A program made the position numbers and the translations under genes. Source: an uncultured Eubacteriales bacterium (lineage in GTDB: Bacteria > Bacillota > Clostridia > Oscillospirales > Oscillospiraceae). From it: a DNA stretch of 64,000 nucleotides. The notes beneath the pieces were generated by a model. That model was not told the origin of the DNA. It made no database searches and saw nothing but the letters and a program-made list of their open reading frames with translations. The stretch is from contig CASDSM010000028.1 in the NCBI GenBank assembly GCA_949283375.1, positions 24,949-88,948 of the forward strand, in the 5' to 3' direction. Positions 17,213 through 25,743 of this stretch are shown piece by piece (position 1 is the stretch's first letter; each line of letters opens with the position of its first letter).

Positions 17213-18790
17213 ATGACAGAGCATTTCAGACAGCACTGGGAGAGGGACCCCTTTCTGATGATCGGCGGGGAGGTACACAACTCCAACTCCTCCACCGCCG
17301 CGGCGATGGAGCCGGTCTGGCGCAAGGCGGACGAGCTGTGCCTCAACACCATCCTGACCCCCGTCGCCTGGGAGATGCTGGAGCCGGAGGAGGGGCGGTT
17401 TGACTTCTCCTGCGTGGATATGCTCCTCTCCGGGGCGCGGGCCCACGCGAAGCGGCTGGTCCTGCTCTGGTTCGGCGCGTGGAAGAACGCCCAGTGCAGC
17501 TACGCCCCCGCCTGGGTCAAGGGGGACACCGGCCGCTTTTGGCGCGCCGAGGTGCGCAAGGGGGAGAAAAAGACCGTCCTGGAGGACTTTCACGGGATGC
17601 CCTACACCACCCTCTCCTACCTCTGCGATGAGACGCGGCGGGCAGACGCCCGGGCCTTTGCTGCCCTGATGGCCCACCTGCGGGAAAGTGACGGAGCGGA
17701 GCGGACGGTGTACATGGTCCAGGTGGAAAATGAGACCGGCCTCCAGGGCGCGGCCCGGGAGCACTCCGACCGGGCGGACGCCGCCTTTGCCGCCCCCGTG
17801 GAGCCGGGGCTGATCGCCTTTCTCCGGGAGAACACGGCAGAAATGGCCCCCGACCTGCGCGATGCCGTCCTCTCCGCCCCGGACGCCGGGAGCTGGTCAG
17901 AGGTCTTCGGCCCGGTGGCGGAGGAGGTGTTCAGCGCTTACCACATCGCCCGCCATGTGCAGGCGGTGGCGGAGGCGGGGCTGGCGGAGTACGACCTGCC
18001 GCTCGCCGTCAACTGCTGGCTGGACAAGGGGGAGGCCCCCGGCCAGTATCCCAGCGGCGGGCCGGTGGCCCGGATGATGGAGGTGTGGCAGTACGCCGCG
18101 CCCGCCATTGATGTCTACGCGCCGGATATCTACGTCCACGATTTCTGCGATGTCTGCGATGCATACGGCAAGCGGGGCAATCCCCTCTTCATCCCGGAGA
18201 CCGCCACCCACAGCCACGCCGCCCCCCGCCTGGTCTACACCGTGGGACATTTTCACGCGGTGGGCTACTCCCCCTTTGGATTTGAGGACATGGGCGGGGC
18301 CTTCCACGACATGGCGGCCGTCCTGTTCGGGATGGACACCAGCGACCCGCTGCTCTCCACGGTGCAGGACGTGGGGGAATACGCCTGGTATGCCCGCACC
18401 CTGAGAACGCTCTCCCCTCTGCTGACAGAGCGCTACGGCACAGACCGGCTCCAGGCGGTCATCCACGAGCGGCCCCAAGAGACGGCCATGCGTTTTTCCC
18501 ACTTTGGCTTCTGGGTCCGGATGGAGCACCCGCTCATCGGGCGAAAAGACGGCGTCTGCCTGGCGCTGGAGCTCGCGCCGGACGAGTTCTACCTCATCGC
18601 CTGCGGCTGCCTGGTGGAGCCCTTTTCCACCCGGGCGGAGAGGCCCCACACCGATCTCCTCTGTGTGGAGGAGGGCGCCTGTGAAAACGGCCGGTGGCGG
18701 ACGGCCCGCCGTCTCAACGGCGACGAGACGGCCACCCTGCGCTTTCATACGCCCACATTGCTGCGCGTGAAGCTGCTGGCATATGGATGA
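17213..18790 (+). CDS. GH35/GH42-like beta-galactosidase family protein (DUF5597 type)
   Basis: A 525-residue protein; ATG 17213 follows CAGGAGGTATCT. The N-terminal 350 residues look like a clan GH-A barrel: IGGEVHNSNSS at the first strand, LNTILTPVAWEMLEPEEG near residue 45, an acid/base candidate Glu174 in VQVENETGL and a nucleophile candidate Glu329 in LFIPETATHS. The C-terminal ~150 residues are beta-rich, as in the DUF5597-containing GH35-related beta-galactosidases. There is no signal peptide. It is the last gene of the plus-strand island and runs into a bidirectional terminator. Likely role: removing a terminal beta-galactose or related sugar inside the cell. The family call is good; the substrate is inferred. 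Confidence 0.8.
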   Translation: MTEHFRQHWERDPFLMIGGEVHNSNSSTAAAMEPVWRKADELCLNTILTPVAWEMLEPEEGRFDFSCVDMLLSGARAHAKRLVLLWFGAWKNAQCSYAPAWVKGDTGRFWRAEVRKGEKKTVLEDFHGMPYTTLSYLCDETRRADARAFAALMAHLRESDGAERTVYMVQVENETGLQGAAREHSDRADAAFAAPVEPGLIAFLRENTAEMAPDLRDAVLSAPDAGSWSEVFGPVAEEVFSAYHIARHVQAVAEAGLAEYDLPLAVNCWLDKGEAPGQYPSGGPVARMMEVWQYAAPAIDVYAPDIYVHDFCDVCDAYGKRGNPLFIPETATHSHAAPRLVYTVGHFHAVGYSPFGFEDMGGAFHDMAAVLFGMDTSDPLLSTVQDVGEYAWYARTLRTLSPLLTERYGTDRLQAVIHERPQETAMRFSHFGFWVRMEHPLIGRKDGVCLALELAPDEFYLIACGCLVEPFSTRAERPHTDLLCVEEGACENGRWRTARRLNGDETATLRFHTPTLLRVKLLAYG

Positions 18791-18834
18791 GGGCGGTGGA
18801 CATTCCCCACCCCCTCCCCGGTCGCCGCACAAAG

Positions 18835-18874
18835 AACCCCGCCTGCGGACTTCCATGAGCCGCAGGCGGGGTTT
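18835..18874. terminator. Bidirectional intrinsic terminator between convergent genes
   Basis: CCCCGCCTGCGG (18837-18848), an 11-base loop and CCGCAGGCGGGG (18860-18871) form a perfect 12-bp stem. It is flanked by AAAGAA on the left and GTTT on the right, so it can stop both the plus-strand island and the minus-strand beta-galactosidase transcript. Confidence 0.88.
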
Positions 18875-18935
18875 GATGTTTGCCCGGTATCTCTGCGCGG
18901 TATCGTTTCTCCGCGCGCGGGGCCGTCCGGACCGG

Positions 18936-21890
18936 TCAGCCCTGCGCCAGCTCCTCCACCTGGATCAGGAACTTCAACTCATAGTCCTGCCGGGCGCTGT
19001 ACTGGTACTCCGGCATAATGGCGGGGCCGCAGGCGCCGGTGCCGATGCCCTGCTGGAAGGCCTGGATGGTCACATAGGTGCCGGTGCGCAGCTCGTCCTT
19101 CCGGTGCTTCATTTTGGTCAGCGCCCGATCGGTGTAGGGCTTGATGGCCAGTTCAAAGGGCCGGTCCACCGCCCGGAACGTCACCTTCACCCCGCCGTCG
19201 GAGAGGCTGGCCCAGCGGGTGTCGCAGCGGTTGCCGCTCTCCTGGGGGCGGAGGTTGGGCTCGGTCATGTCCGCGACCGCGCAGGACACCCGGCCGATGG
19301 GGAACTGCTCCTTCATGTCGCAGTAGCTCTCCCCCTCGCGGCCCTCGTACTCCACCCGGTCAAAGTCCGCCTCCAGGCGGAAGGCCTTCCCGAACCGGGG
19401 CAGGATGCCGCCGCCGGAGACACAGTGGATGCGGCTGGTCACCAGGATGCCCTGTTTCGTGCCCTGATAGGTCTCCGTCACCCGGAAACTGGCCTTGCGG
19501 TTGGAGAGCTTGCGCACCACCTCACAGCCATGCGCGAGCGGCGTGACGGAGAGGACCTCCTCCCGCTGGTCGCAGTAGGGCTGCATCGTGTTGCGGAAGA
19601 AGGGGTCGGTGTCGTTGTCGGTGGCTGCCCGGTAGAGGAGGGTGGACTCCTCCGCGCCGGTGAGGACGCCGCCGCCGGGCAGCTTCAGGGTGAAGCGGCC
19701 GCCCGGCGCCTGGCAGTCCGGCGTCAGGGGGCAGGTCTCCGGCGCGCCGGGGACCTGCTGGGAGAGGACCAGGGTCTCCTCCGAGACCACACGCCCGGTC
19801 CTGCTATCCACGCAGGTGACGCGCGCCTGCCGGTTTCCCGCGATCTCCCCTCCGACGGGGAGGGACACCGTCTCCCGGCTCAGGGGCCTCGCCGTGGGCC
19901 GGAGGGTGTGCTCGCTCCCGTCATTCCAGCGGAGGGTGAGCCGGTACCGCTCTCCCGGCATGAAGCCGGTGGTGTTGAACAGCTCGAACCGGTCCCCCTC
20001 CAGATGCCGGATGCGGATGGGGCGGTAGATGTGGCGGATGATCTGAGCCCCCGCGGACGGGGTCCGGTCGGGGTAGAAGAGGCCGTCCACGCAGAAGTTT
20101 CCGTCGTGGCTCCACTCCCCGTGGTCCCCGCCGTAGGTATAGCTCCCGTCCGGGTGCAGCACGGCGTGGTCCACCATCTCCCAGACGCAGCCGCCCATCA
20201 GGTTGTCATACTGATAGACCTGCTCCCAGTAGGCCTCGGTGTTGCCGGGGCCCACCCCCATCGCGTGGGCGTACTCGCACATGAAATAGGGCCGGTCGTT
20301 GAGCGGCTTCTGCTTGCGGCGGTGCTCTCCCACATCGTGGACCATCTGGACGGAGGGATACATCTCGCTGCCCACGTCATAGGCGATCCGCTTGCAGTGG
20401 ACGGCGCTCTCATAGTGGACCGGCAGCGCGGAGCGCTCCTTCAGATAGCGGTACATCGCGTCGGTGTTGCGGTAGCCCCCTGCCTCGTTGCCCAGGGACC
20501 ACATGACGATGCAGGTGTTGGCGTGCAGTTTGTCGCGGTGATAGAGGCGGGCGATCCGGTCGAGATAGTGCCCCTCCCACTTTGGGTCATGGCTGATGGT
20601 GTTGTAGGTGGGCGGGAGCTGATGGGACCAGGTCCCGTGGGTCTCCAGGTCGTTCTCGTCCACAATGTAGAGCCCGTAGTGGTCCGCCAGCTCCAGCAGG
20701 AGGGGGTCGGGGGGATAGTGGCTGGTGCGGATCATGTCGATGTTGAACTGCTTGCACAGCAGCACGTCCCGCTCCAGCTCCTCCGGGGTCATGGTGTAGC
20801 CGTTCGTAGGAGAGGTGTCGTGGTGGTTCACCCCGTGGAATTTGACCAGCCGTCCGTTCAGGCAGAACTTATCCCCCCGGATCTCCACCGTCTTAAAGCC
20901 GATGGCCTCCTTCACGCAGCAGGTCTTCGTCTCATAGTAGAGTTGATAGAGCACCGGCTCCTCCGCGTTCCACTCCCGCACCGGCAGATCGCGGAAGGTG
21001 ACCGAGGCGGTCTTTCCCTGTGTCATGGCCGCCGCATGGCGCTCCACCCCGTGGCCGGAGAGGGTGAAGGAGACCTCCGTCTCCCCGTAGGTCTCCGCCG
21101 TCAGGGTGAGGGTATAGGCGTCCCCCTCCTTTTTGGTTTCGGCGTGGATGTCCCGGATGTCCTCCGGGCGGAAGGAGCGCAGCAGCACATCCCGGAAGAT
21201 GCCGTTGTTGCGGAACATATCCTGGTCCTCCAGATAGGTGCCGTTGCACCAGCGGCGGACCACCGCCACCAGCTCGTTCTCCCCCGGGACGAGCAGGCCG
21301 GTGAGGTCAAACTCCGCCGTGTTGTGCGCGCCCTCGGAGTAGCCCGCAAACTGCCCGTTCACATAGAGGTCCAGACAGCTCGCCACCCCCAGGAAGGAGA
21401 TCACATGCCCCAGCTCCGGGTCGTCCACGGTGAAAAGCCGGCGGTAGACCCCCACAAAGTTATACTCCTCCCCCGGGTCCTTGTAGCGCAGGGAGATGCC
21501 CTGGTCGCAGCCCATCCAGGAGAACACCTTGCCCACCTTCCCGGTGGTGGGGATGACCGGAGGGCGGAAGGGGAACTGATAGCGGATATTGGTGTAAAAG
21601 GGCCGGTCATACCCCCGGAACTGCCAGCAGGCGGGGACGTCGATCCGGTCGAAGTCCACCCGGTCCGTGTCCAGCACGGCGGGCAGCTCCGATGGACGGG
21701 GATAGAACTTGAAGTCCCACATGCCGTTGAGGCAGCGCACCTTGGGGGAGGCATAGCGCTTTTCGAGGAGAGAGGGGCGGTCCGCCTCCGGGCGGGAGGG
21801 ATAGGGGATAAAATAGCTCCGGGGCGGCAGCTTGTTCACCTCAAACACGGAAAAGGTGTGGTAGTGGGAGGCGTTGATCTGGTATTGCAT
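18936..21890 (-). CDS. GH2 beta-galactosidase (LacZ type)
   Basis: A 984-residue protein; the ATG (complement ending at 21890) follows GGAGGAGATATC. It has the full LacZ architecture: a jelly-roll sugar-binding domain (about 50-220), an immunoglobulin-like domain, a TIM barrel (about 330-620), a second beta domain and a C-terminal 'small chain' super-sandwich. Catalytic motifs are clear: IVDENDLETHGTW, SLGNEAGG with acid/base Glu469, and FMCEYAHAMG with nucleophile Glu539, close to E. coli LacZ Glu461 and Glu537. There is no signal peptide, so it is intracellular. It is convergent with the hydrolase island and divergent from the LytTR/GHKL pair, with its own promoter. It hydrolyses terminal beta-galactosides such as lactose; whether it serves the island is inference. 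Confidence 0.95.
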   Translation of the reverse strand: MQYQINASHYHTFSVFEVNKLPPRSYFIPYPSRPEADRPSLLEKRYASPKVRCLNGMWDFKFYPRPSELPAVLDTDRVDFDRIDVPACWQFRGYDRPFYTNIRYQFPFRPPVIPTTGKVGKVFSWMGCDQGISLRYKDPGEEYNFVGVYRRLFTVDDPELGHVISFLGVASCLDLYVNGQFAGYSEGAHNTAEFDLTGLLVPGENELVAVVRRWCNGTYLEDQDMFRNNGIFRDVLLRSFRPEDIRDIHAETKKEGDAYTLTLTAETYGETEVSFTLSGHGVERHAAAMTQGKTASVTFRDLPVREWNAEEPVLYQLYYETKTCCVKEAIGFKTVEIRGDKFCLNGRLVKFHGVNHHDTSPTNGYTMTPEELERDVLLCKQFNIDMIRTSHYPPDPLLLELADHYGLYIVDENDLETHGTWSHQLPPTYNTISHDPKWEGHYLDRIARLYHRDKLHANTCIVMWSLGNEAGGYRNTDAMYRYLKERSALPVHYESAVHCKRIAYDVGSEMYPSVQMVHDVGEHRRKQKPLNDRPYFMCEYAHAMGVGPGNTEAYWEQVYQYDNLMGGCVWEMVDHAVLHPDGSYTYGGDHGEWSHDGNFCVDGLFYPDRTPSAGAQIIRHIYRPIRIRHLEGDRFELFNTTGFMPGERYRLTLRWNDGSEHTLRPTARPLSRETVSLPVGGEIAGNRQARVTCVDSRTGRVVSEETLVLSQQVPGAPETCPLTPDCQAPGGRFTLKLPGGGVLTGAEESTLLYRAATDNDTDPFFRNTMQPYCDQREEVLSVTPLAHGCEVVRKLSNRKASFRVTETYQGTKQGILVTSRIHCVSGGGILPRFGKAFRLEADFDRVEYEGREGESYCDMKEQFPIGRVSCAVADMTEPNLRPQESGNRCDTRWASLSDGGVKVTFRAVDRPFELAIKPYTDRALTKMKHRKDELRTGTYVTIQAFQQGIGTGACGPAIMPEYQYSARQDYELKFLIQVEELAQG

Positions 21891-21939
21891 GATATCTCCT
21901 CCTGTCAGGGATACAGCGCGGGCGGCAGAATGATATTTT

Positions 21940-21945
21940 ATTATA
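21940..21945 (-). promoter_or_regulatory. Extended -10 promoter element for the GH2 gene
   Basis: On the minus strand the sequence reads TATGCTATAAT, an extended -10 (TGn before TATAAT), about 50 bases upstream of the beta-galactosidase start. No good -35 is visible, which fits an activator-dependent or extended -10 promoter. Confidence 0.55.
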
Positions 21946-22071
21946 GCATATGCACAAAGGCCAAAGTGCCTTCTTTTCGCGCGCGCGGCCCTTTTTTCCG
22001 TAAATGATACCGCATGCGCATCGGCCCGTGTGTGCAGCCGGAAACGGAACGCCGCCCGGCCTGCGGGCCGC

Positions 22072-22100
22072 TTGCCTGCCCTCCCGGTCCGTGCTATAAT
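22072..22100 (+). promoter_or_regulatory. Sigma-A-type promoter for the LytTR/GHKL operon
   Basis: TTGCCT (22072-22077), a 17-base spacer and a perfect TATAAT (22095-22100), about 74 bases before the response regulator start. A plausible housekeeping promoter. Confidence 0.7.
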
Positions 22101-22173
22101 TTGGTAAAATCATGCACATCGCGGGGGAATATGCCCTCATTTCAGCCCGCCGGAGGAGAGGAGAGGGATTCTT

Positions 22174-22878
22174 ATGATTCGGATCGCCATTCTGGAAGAT
22201 GATCCTGCCGATCTGGCCGGGCTGGAGCGGTCTCTGCGCCGGTATGAGGCGGAGCATCAGGAGCGTTTCCGGGTGGACGCCTTCTCCCACCCCTCCGTCT
22301 TTCTGGAGCAGTTTTCCGCCCAGTACGATCTCATCTTTCTGGATATCGAGCTGCCCCTGATCAACGGGATGGAGGTGGCCCGTCAGATCCGCCAGCGGGA
22401 CGCTGTTGTGACCCTGATCTTCGTCACCAATCTGGAGCAGTACGCCGTCGGAGGATATGCGGTGGACGCGATGGATTTTGTGGTCAAGCCCATCCATCCT
22501 TACCGCTTCTCCTCCATGCTCCGCAAGGCGCTGGGCCGGGTCAAGGGACAGCGGGAAAAAGAGATCATCGTCCAGTCCTCCGGGAATATGGTGCGCCTCC
22601 CCGTCTCCCAAATCTTTTATATCGAGATTCGGGACCATCTGCTCATCTATCACACCGGGCAGGGGAATTATTCCGCCTGGGGCAAGCTCTCTGACCTGGA
22701 GGCCCGGCTGGCGGAGGACGGCTTTGCCCGGTGCAGTACCTCTCACCTGGTCAATCTGCGCCATGTGGTCTCCATCGTCGGCAACGACGTGGACGTGGCG
22801 GGGACGCGCCTGCCCATCAGCCAGCGGCGGCGGAAGGCGTTCTACAGCAGCGTGACCCGCTATCTCAGCCGGAGCTGA
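22174..22878 (+). CDS. LytTR-family response regulator (AgrA/VirR type)
   Basis: A 234-residue protein. Residues 1-120 are a receiver domain: acidic pair in AILEDDPADLAG (Glu8/Asp9/Asp10 region), phospho-acceptor Asp57 in LIFLDIELP, Thr/Lys switch residues in FVTNLEQY and FVVKPI. Residues about 130-234 are a LytTR DNA-binding domain ('IIVQSSGNMVRLPVSQIFYI', 'CSTSHLVNLRHVVSIVGNDV', 'LPISQRRRKAFYSSV'). LytTR regulators bind paired direct repeats upstream of targets. The start lies 8 bases after GGAGAGG. It is followed 13 bases later by a GHKL histidine kinase, its presumed partner. No peptide pheromone genes (agrB/agrD) are nearby. The neighbouring divergent beta-galactosidase is a possible target, but this is inference. 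Confidence 0.92.
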   Translation: MIRIAILEDDPADLAGLERSLRRYEAEHQERFRVDAFSHPSVFLEQFSAQYDLIFLDIELPLINGMEVARQIRQRDAVVTLIFVTNLEQYAVGGYAVDAMDFVVKPIHPYRFSSMLRKALGRVKGQREKEIIVQSSGNMVRLPVSQIFYIEIRDHLLIYHTGQGNYSAWGKLSDLEARLAEDGFARCSTSHLVNLRHVVSIVGNDVDVAGTRLPISQRRRKAFYSSVTRYLSRS

Positions 22879-22891
22879 AGGGGGGCCGCCT

Positions 22892-24226
22892 GTGATCTCC
22901 TCTGAACTGGTGCAAGCGCTTTTGAGCCACTTCAAATTTCTCGATATCTTCATCGCCTTTCTCGCGGCGACCCTGCTCTTTGCCCATTCCTGCGAGCGGC
23001 GGCCCCGGTTCTGGCTGCGGGCGGCGGCCTTTCTCCTGCCCATCCGTGTCCTCTGTCTCCTGTTTGCCCATACCTGCGGCGGAAGCATCCTCCGGGAGGC
23101 AGTTTACTCCGGGTTTCTCCTCTCCCTCATGCTGGCAGGGCTCATGTGCTGCTACCGGGAGCGGCTGTGGAATATGCTCTTCTATTTCGGCTCCGGATTC
23201 ATGACCTGGTACATGGCGGACCGGCTCTTCCTGGTCGCGGCCTCCCTCTGCCGGCTGGATGACAGGCTGAGGCCCTACTTTGTGGAGGGTACCATCCCTC
23301 ACATCCTCCTCTATATTGGCAGTATGGGGGTGGTCTATGTCACGGTCTATTTCACCGTGGAGCGCCGGATGCGCCCATTCCGGGGCGGCGAGATCCCCAT
23401 GCAGAATTCCCTCCTCCTCTTTGTGCTGGTGTGCATCCTGACGCCTATTTTTTATTTTGAAAGCCAGATCATCGCCGGTTACAACCTGTTTCTCTACAAT
23501 TTGCTCAACGTGGGGGAGATCATCTTCTATCTCTCCATGCTCCTTCTCCAGGTACAGACCCTCATCGCCGCCCGGGAGCGCACCGAGCTGCACACCATCC
23601 AGACCCTCTGGGCGGAGGAACAGCGGCAATTCCGGCTGATGAAGGAGAACATCGACGCCATCAATATCAAATGCCACGACCTCAAGCATCAGATCCGCCA
23701 CCTCCGGGAGACCGGACAGGTGGAGGAGGCCTACTTGGACAGTCTGGAACAGTCCGTCTCCCTCTATAACAGCGCGATCCGCACCGGAAACGAGACGCTG
23801 GATGTGGTGCTGACCGATAAACGGCTCCACTGCGCGGCGCACGATATCCAGTTCACCTGCATGGCGGAGGGGGAGAAGCTGCGCTTTATGGAAGTGATGG
23901 ACATCTATTCCCTCTTTGGCAATCTGCTGGACAACGCCATGGAGTACGAGATCACCCTGCCCCGGGAGACCCGCTTCATCCATCTCACCGTCCGCAGCGC
24001 CAATCAGCTGCTGCTCATCCACGCGGAGAACCATTTTGAGGGCGCGCTGGAGTTCCGGGACGGGCTGCCTGTCACCACCAAGCAGGACAGGGACTGCCAC
24101 GGCTACGGTATGCGGAGTATCCGCCGGATCGCGGAGAAATACGGCGGGGAGATGGTGATCTCCACCGGGGACCAGCTGTTTGAGCTCGATATCGCCCTGC
24201 CCATTCCGGAGGCTCCGCCGGTGTGA
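22892..24226 (+). CDS. GHKL-domain sensor histidine kinase (AgrC-like)
   Basis: A 444-residue protein with a GTG start at 22892, just after GGGGGCCGCC and 13 bases past the response regulator stop. The first ~220 residues hold about six membrane-spanning segments, as in peptide- or ligand-sensing kinases of the HPK10 class. The cytosolic half has a dimerisation helix with the phospho-acceptor region INIKCHDLKHQIRHL (His262 is the likely site), then an ATPase domain with an N-box (NLLDNAMEYE) and G-box (GYGMRSIRRIAEKYGG). It autophosphorylates and passes phosphate to the LytTR regulator. The signal sensed is unknown. A strong terminator follows. Confidence 0.92.
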   Translation: MISSELVQALLSHFKFLDIFIAFLAATLLFAHSCERRPRFWLRAAAFLLPIRVLCLLFAHTCGGSILREAVYSGFLLSLMLAGLMCCYRERLWNMLFYFGSGFMTWYMADRLFLVAASLCRLDDRLRPYFVEGTIPHILLYIGSMGVVYVTVYFTVERRMRPFRGGEIPMQNSLLLFVLVCILTPIFYFESQIIAGYNLFLYNLLNVGEIIFYLSMLLLQVQTLIAARERTELHTIQTLWAEEQRQFRLMKENIDAINIKCHDLKHQIRHLRETGQVEEAYLDSLEQSVSLYNSAIRTGNETLDVVLTDKRLHCAAHDIQFTCMAEGEKLRFMEVMDIYSLFGNLLDNAMEYEITLPRETRFIHLTVRSANQLLLIHAENHFEGALEFRDGLPVTTKQDRDCHGYGMRSIRRIAEKYGGEMVISTGDQLFELDIALPIPEAPPV

Positions 24227-24253
24227 CAGCGCTGAGGCGGCAGAAAAAGGAAA

Positions 24254-24293
24254 GCCCGGGCCGGGGACCCAAAAGGTTCCCGGCCCGGGCCAT
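24254..24293. terminator. Terminator-like palindrome between convergent operons
   Basis: GCCCGGGCCGGGGACC pairs with GGTTCCCGGCCCGGGC across a short CAAAA-type loop (24254-24290). It is preceded by an A-rich stretch, so on the minus strand it is followed by TTTCCTTTTT. It probably ends both the kinase operon and the minus-strand AGCS symporter operon. Confidence 0.75.
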
Positions 24294-24314
24294 TGCTGTG
24301 CTGGATGCTGCGCC

Positions 24315-25706
24315 TCATCGCTGCCGCGACCGCTCGTAGTCCGCCAGCGACTGCAACGCCCTGGGGGCCAGCGGGTACAGGGCGACCATGTTGAACACCG
24401 TCATCAGGCCGACGCCCACATCGCCCAGGTCCCAGACGAACTGGTAGGAGGCGATGCCGCCGACAAAGAGCATCACCAGAGCCAGCACCTTGTAGAGCGT
24501 CTGCGAGGTCCAGTTGTCGCCAAAGAGATAGGCCACGTTGGACCGCGCGTAAAAGAGGATGCCGAGGAAGGTGGAAAAGCTGAACAGGAACAGCACGAGC
24601 GCGATGAAGACGATCCCGAATCCCCCGAAATGGTACGACATGGCGGCCTGGAGCAGGTCCATCCCCTCCAGCCCGGCGGTCAGCTCCTGCGGGGCGAGGA
24701 GCATGATCAGCGCCGAGCAGGTGCAGATCACATGGGTGTCGATGAACACGCCGAGGGACTGCAGCAGCCCCTCCTTGGCCGGGTGGTCGATGTCCGCGGC
24801 GGCGGCCGCGCAGGGGGCGGAGCCGGAGCCGGCCTCGTTGGAGAACAGGCCGCGCTTCGCGCCGTTCATGATCGCCGCGCCGATGCCGCCGCCCACGGCC
24901 TGCCGCAGGCCGAAGGCCTCGCCGAAGATGCGGGCGAAGACGTCCGGGAGCAGGCCGATGTTTTTGACGATGACAAAGACCGTGCAGAAGAAGTAGCAGG
25001 CGGCCATGACGGGCACCATGATGTCCAGCACCCTGACGGTGGCGTTCTTCCGCAGCACGATCACCGCCGCGACGGCGACCAGCACCACCGTGGTGTAGAG
25101 CGGGGGGATGTGGAAGGCGTTTTGAAAGGAGGAGGTGACGGAGTTGCTGATCACCTGGCTGATGCCGCACCAGCAGAGCAGGCCGGAGGCGGCGAACAGG
25201 CAGGCGGGGATGGAGTACCGCCGCAGCTTGCCCTTGGAGGCGGTGAACAGGGCGTGGAGATAGTACGCCGGTCCGCCGCGGTAGCCGCCGTAGAGGGGGT
25301 CCCTCTCCTTGTAGAGCTGGGCGAGGGTCGCCTCAATAAAGGCGGTGGACGCGCCGAGCAGGGCGATGAGCCACATCCAGAACACCGCCCCCGCGCCGCC
25401 GGCGGAGATGGCCGCCACAACGCCCACCAGATTGCCCATCCCCACCCGGCAGGCGGTGGAGACGATGAGCGCCTGCAGGCCGGAGATGCCGCCGGAGTCC
25501 TCCGACTTGTTGTTCTCCAGCGTCACGCGCAGCATCTCCGGGAACAGCCGGAAGGGGAGAAACCGGGTGCGGATCGTAAAATACAGCCCGGTGGGCACCA
25601 GGATCAGGACCAGGAGGGGGATGCCCAGCGTGCTCCCGCCCGGCAGGGGGAGCTGGATCAGGTCCCCCCACAAAAAGGTATATACCGCGTTGATCAGTGC
25701 TATCAT
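24315..25706 (-). CDS. AGCS-family sodium:alanine/glycine symporter
   Basis: A 463-residue protein with about 11 hydrophobic segments. The start is the ATG whose complement ends at 25706, beginning MIALINAVYTFLWGDL; the longer upstream open frame reads through the aminotransferase gene in the wrong frame and is rejected. The AGCS signature is clear: CRVGMGNLVGVVAAI followed by GGAGAVFWMW near residues 80-105, LYGGYRGGPAYYL, and FSNEAGSGSAP near 275. These carriers import alanine or glycine with Na+. It is the third gene of a minus-strand operon, 37 bases after the aminotransferase, behind L-lactate dehydrogenase. The context suggests uptake of an amino acid that is then transaminated to pyruvate or another 2-oxo acid. 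Confidence 0.93.
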   Translation of the reverse strand: MIALINAVYTFLWGDLIQLPLPGGSTLGIPLLVLILVPTGLYFTIRTRFLPFRLFPEMLRVTLENNKSEDSGGISGLQALIVSTACRVGMGNLVGVVAAISAGGAGAVFWMWLIALLGASTAFIEATLAQLYKERDPLYGGYRGGPAYYLHALFTASKGKLRRYSIPACLFAASGLLCWCGISQVISNSVTSSFQNAFHIPPLYTTVVLVAVAAVIVLRKNATVRVLDIMVPVMAACYFFCTVFVIVKNIGLLPDVFARIFGEAFGLRQAVGGGIGAAIMNGAKRGLFSNEAGSGSAPCAAAAADIDHPAKEGLLQSLGVFIDTHVICTCSALIMLLAPQELTAGLEGMDLLQAAMSYHFGGFGIVFIALVLFLFSFSTFLGILFYARSNVAYLFGDNWTSQTLYKVLALVMLFVGGIASYQFVWDLGDVGVGLMTVFNMVALYPLAPRALQSLADYERSRQR

Positions 25707-25743
25707 CTCATGACCGTCCTCTCTCGATGGGGAAATGCAGCAT

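Noticed and set aside
22174-24226. Complete agr quorum-sensing locus
   Set aside because: Only the regulator and kinase are present; no AgrB-like protease or AgrD-like peptide frame was found nearby.
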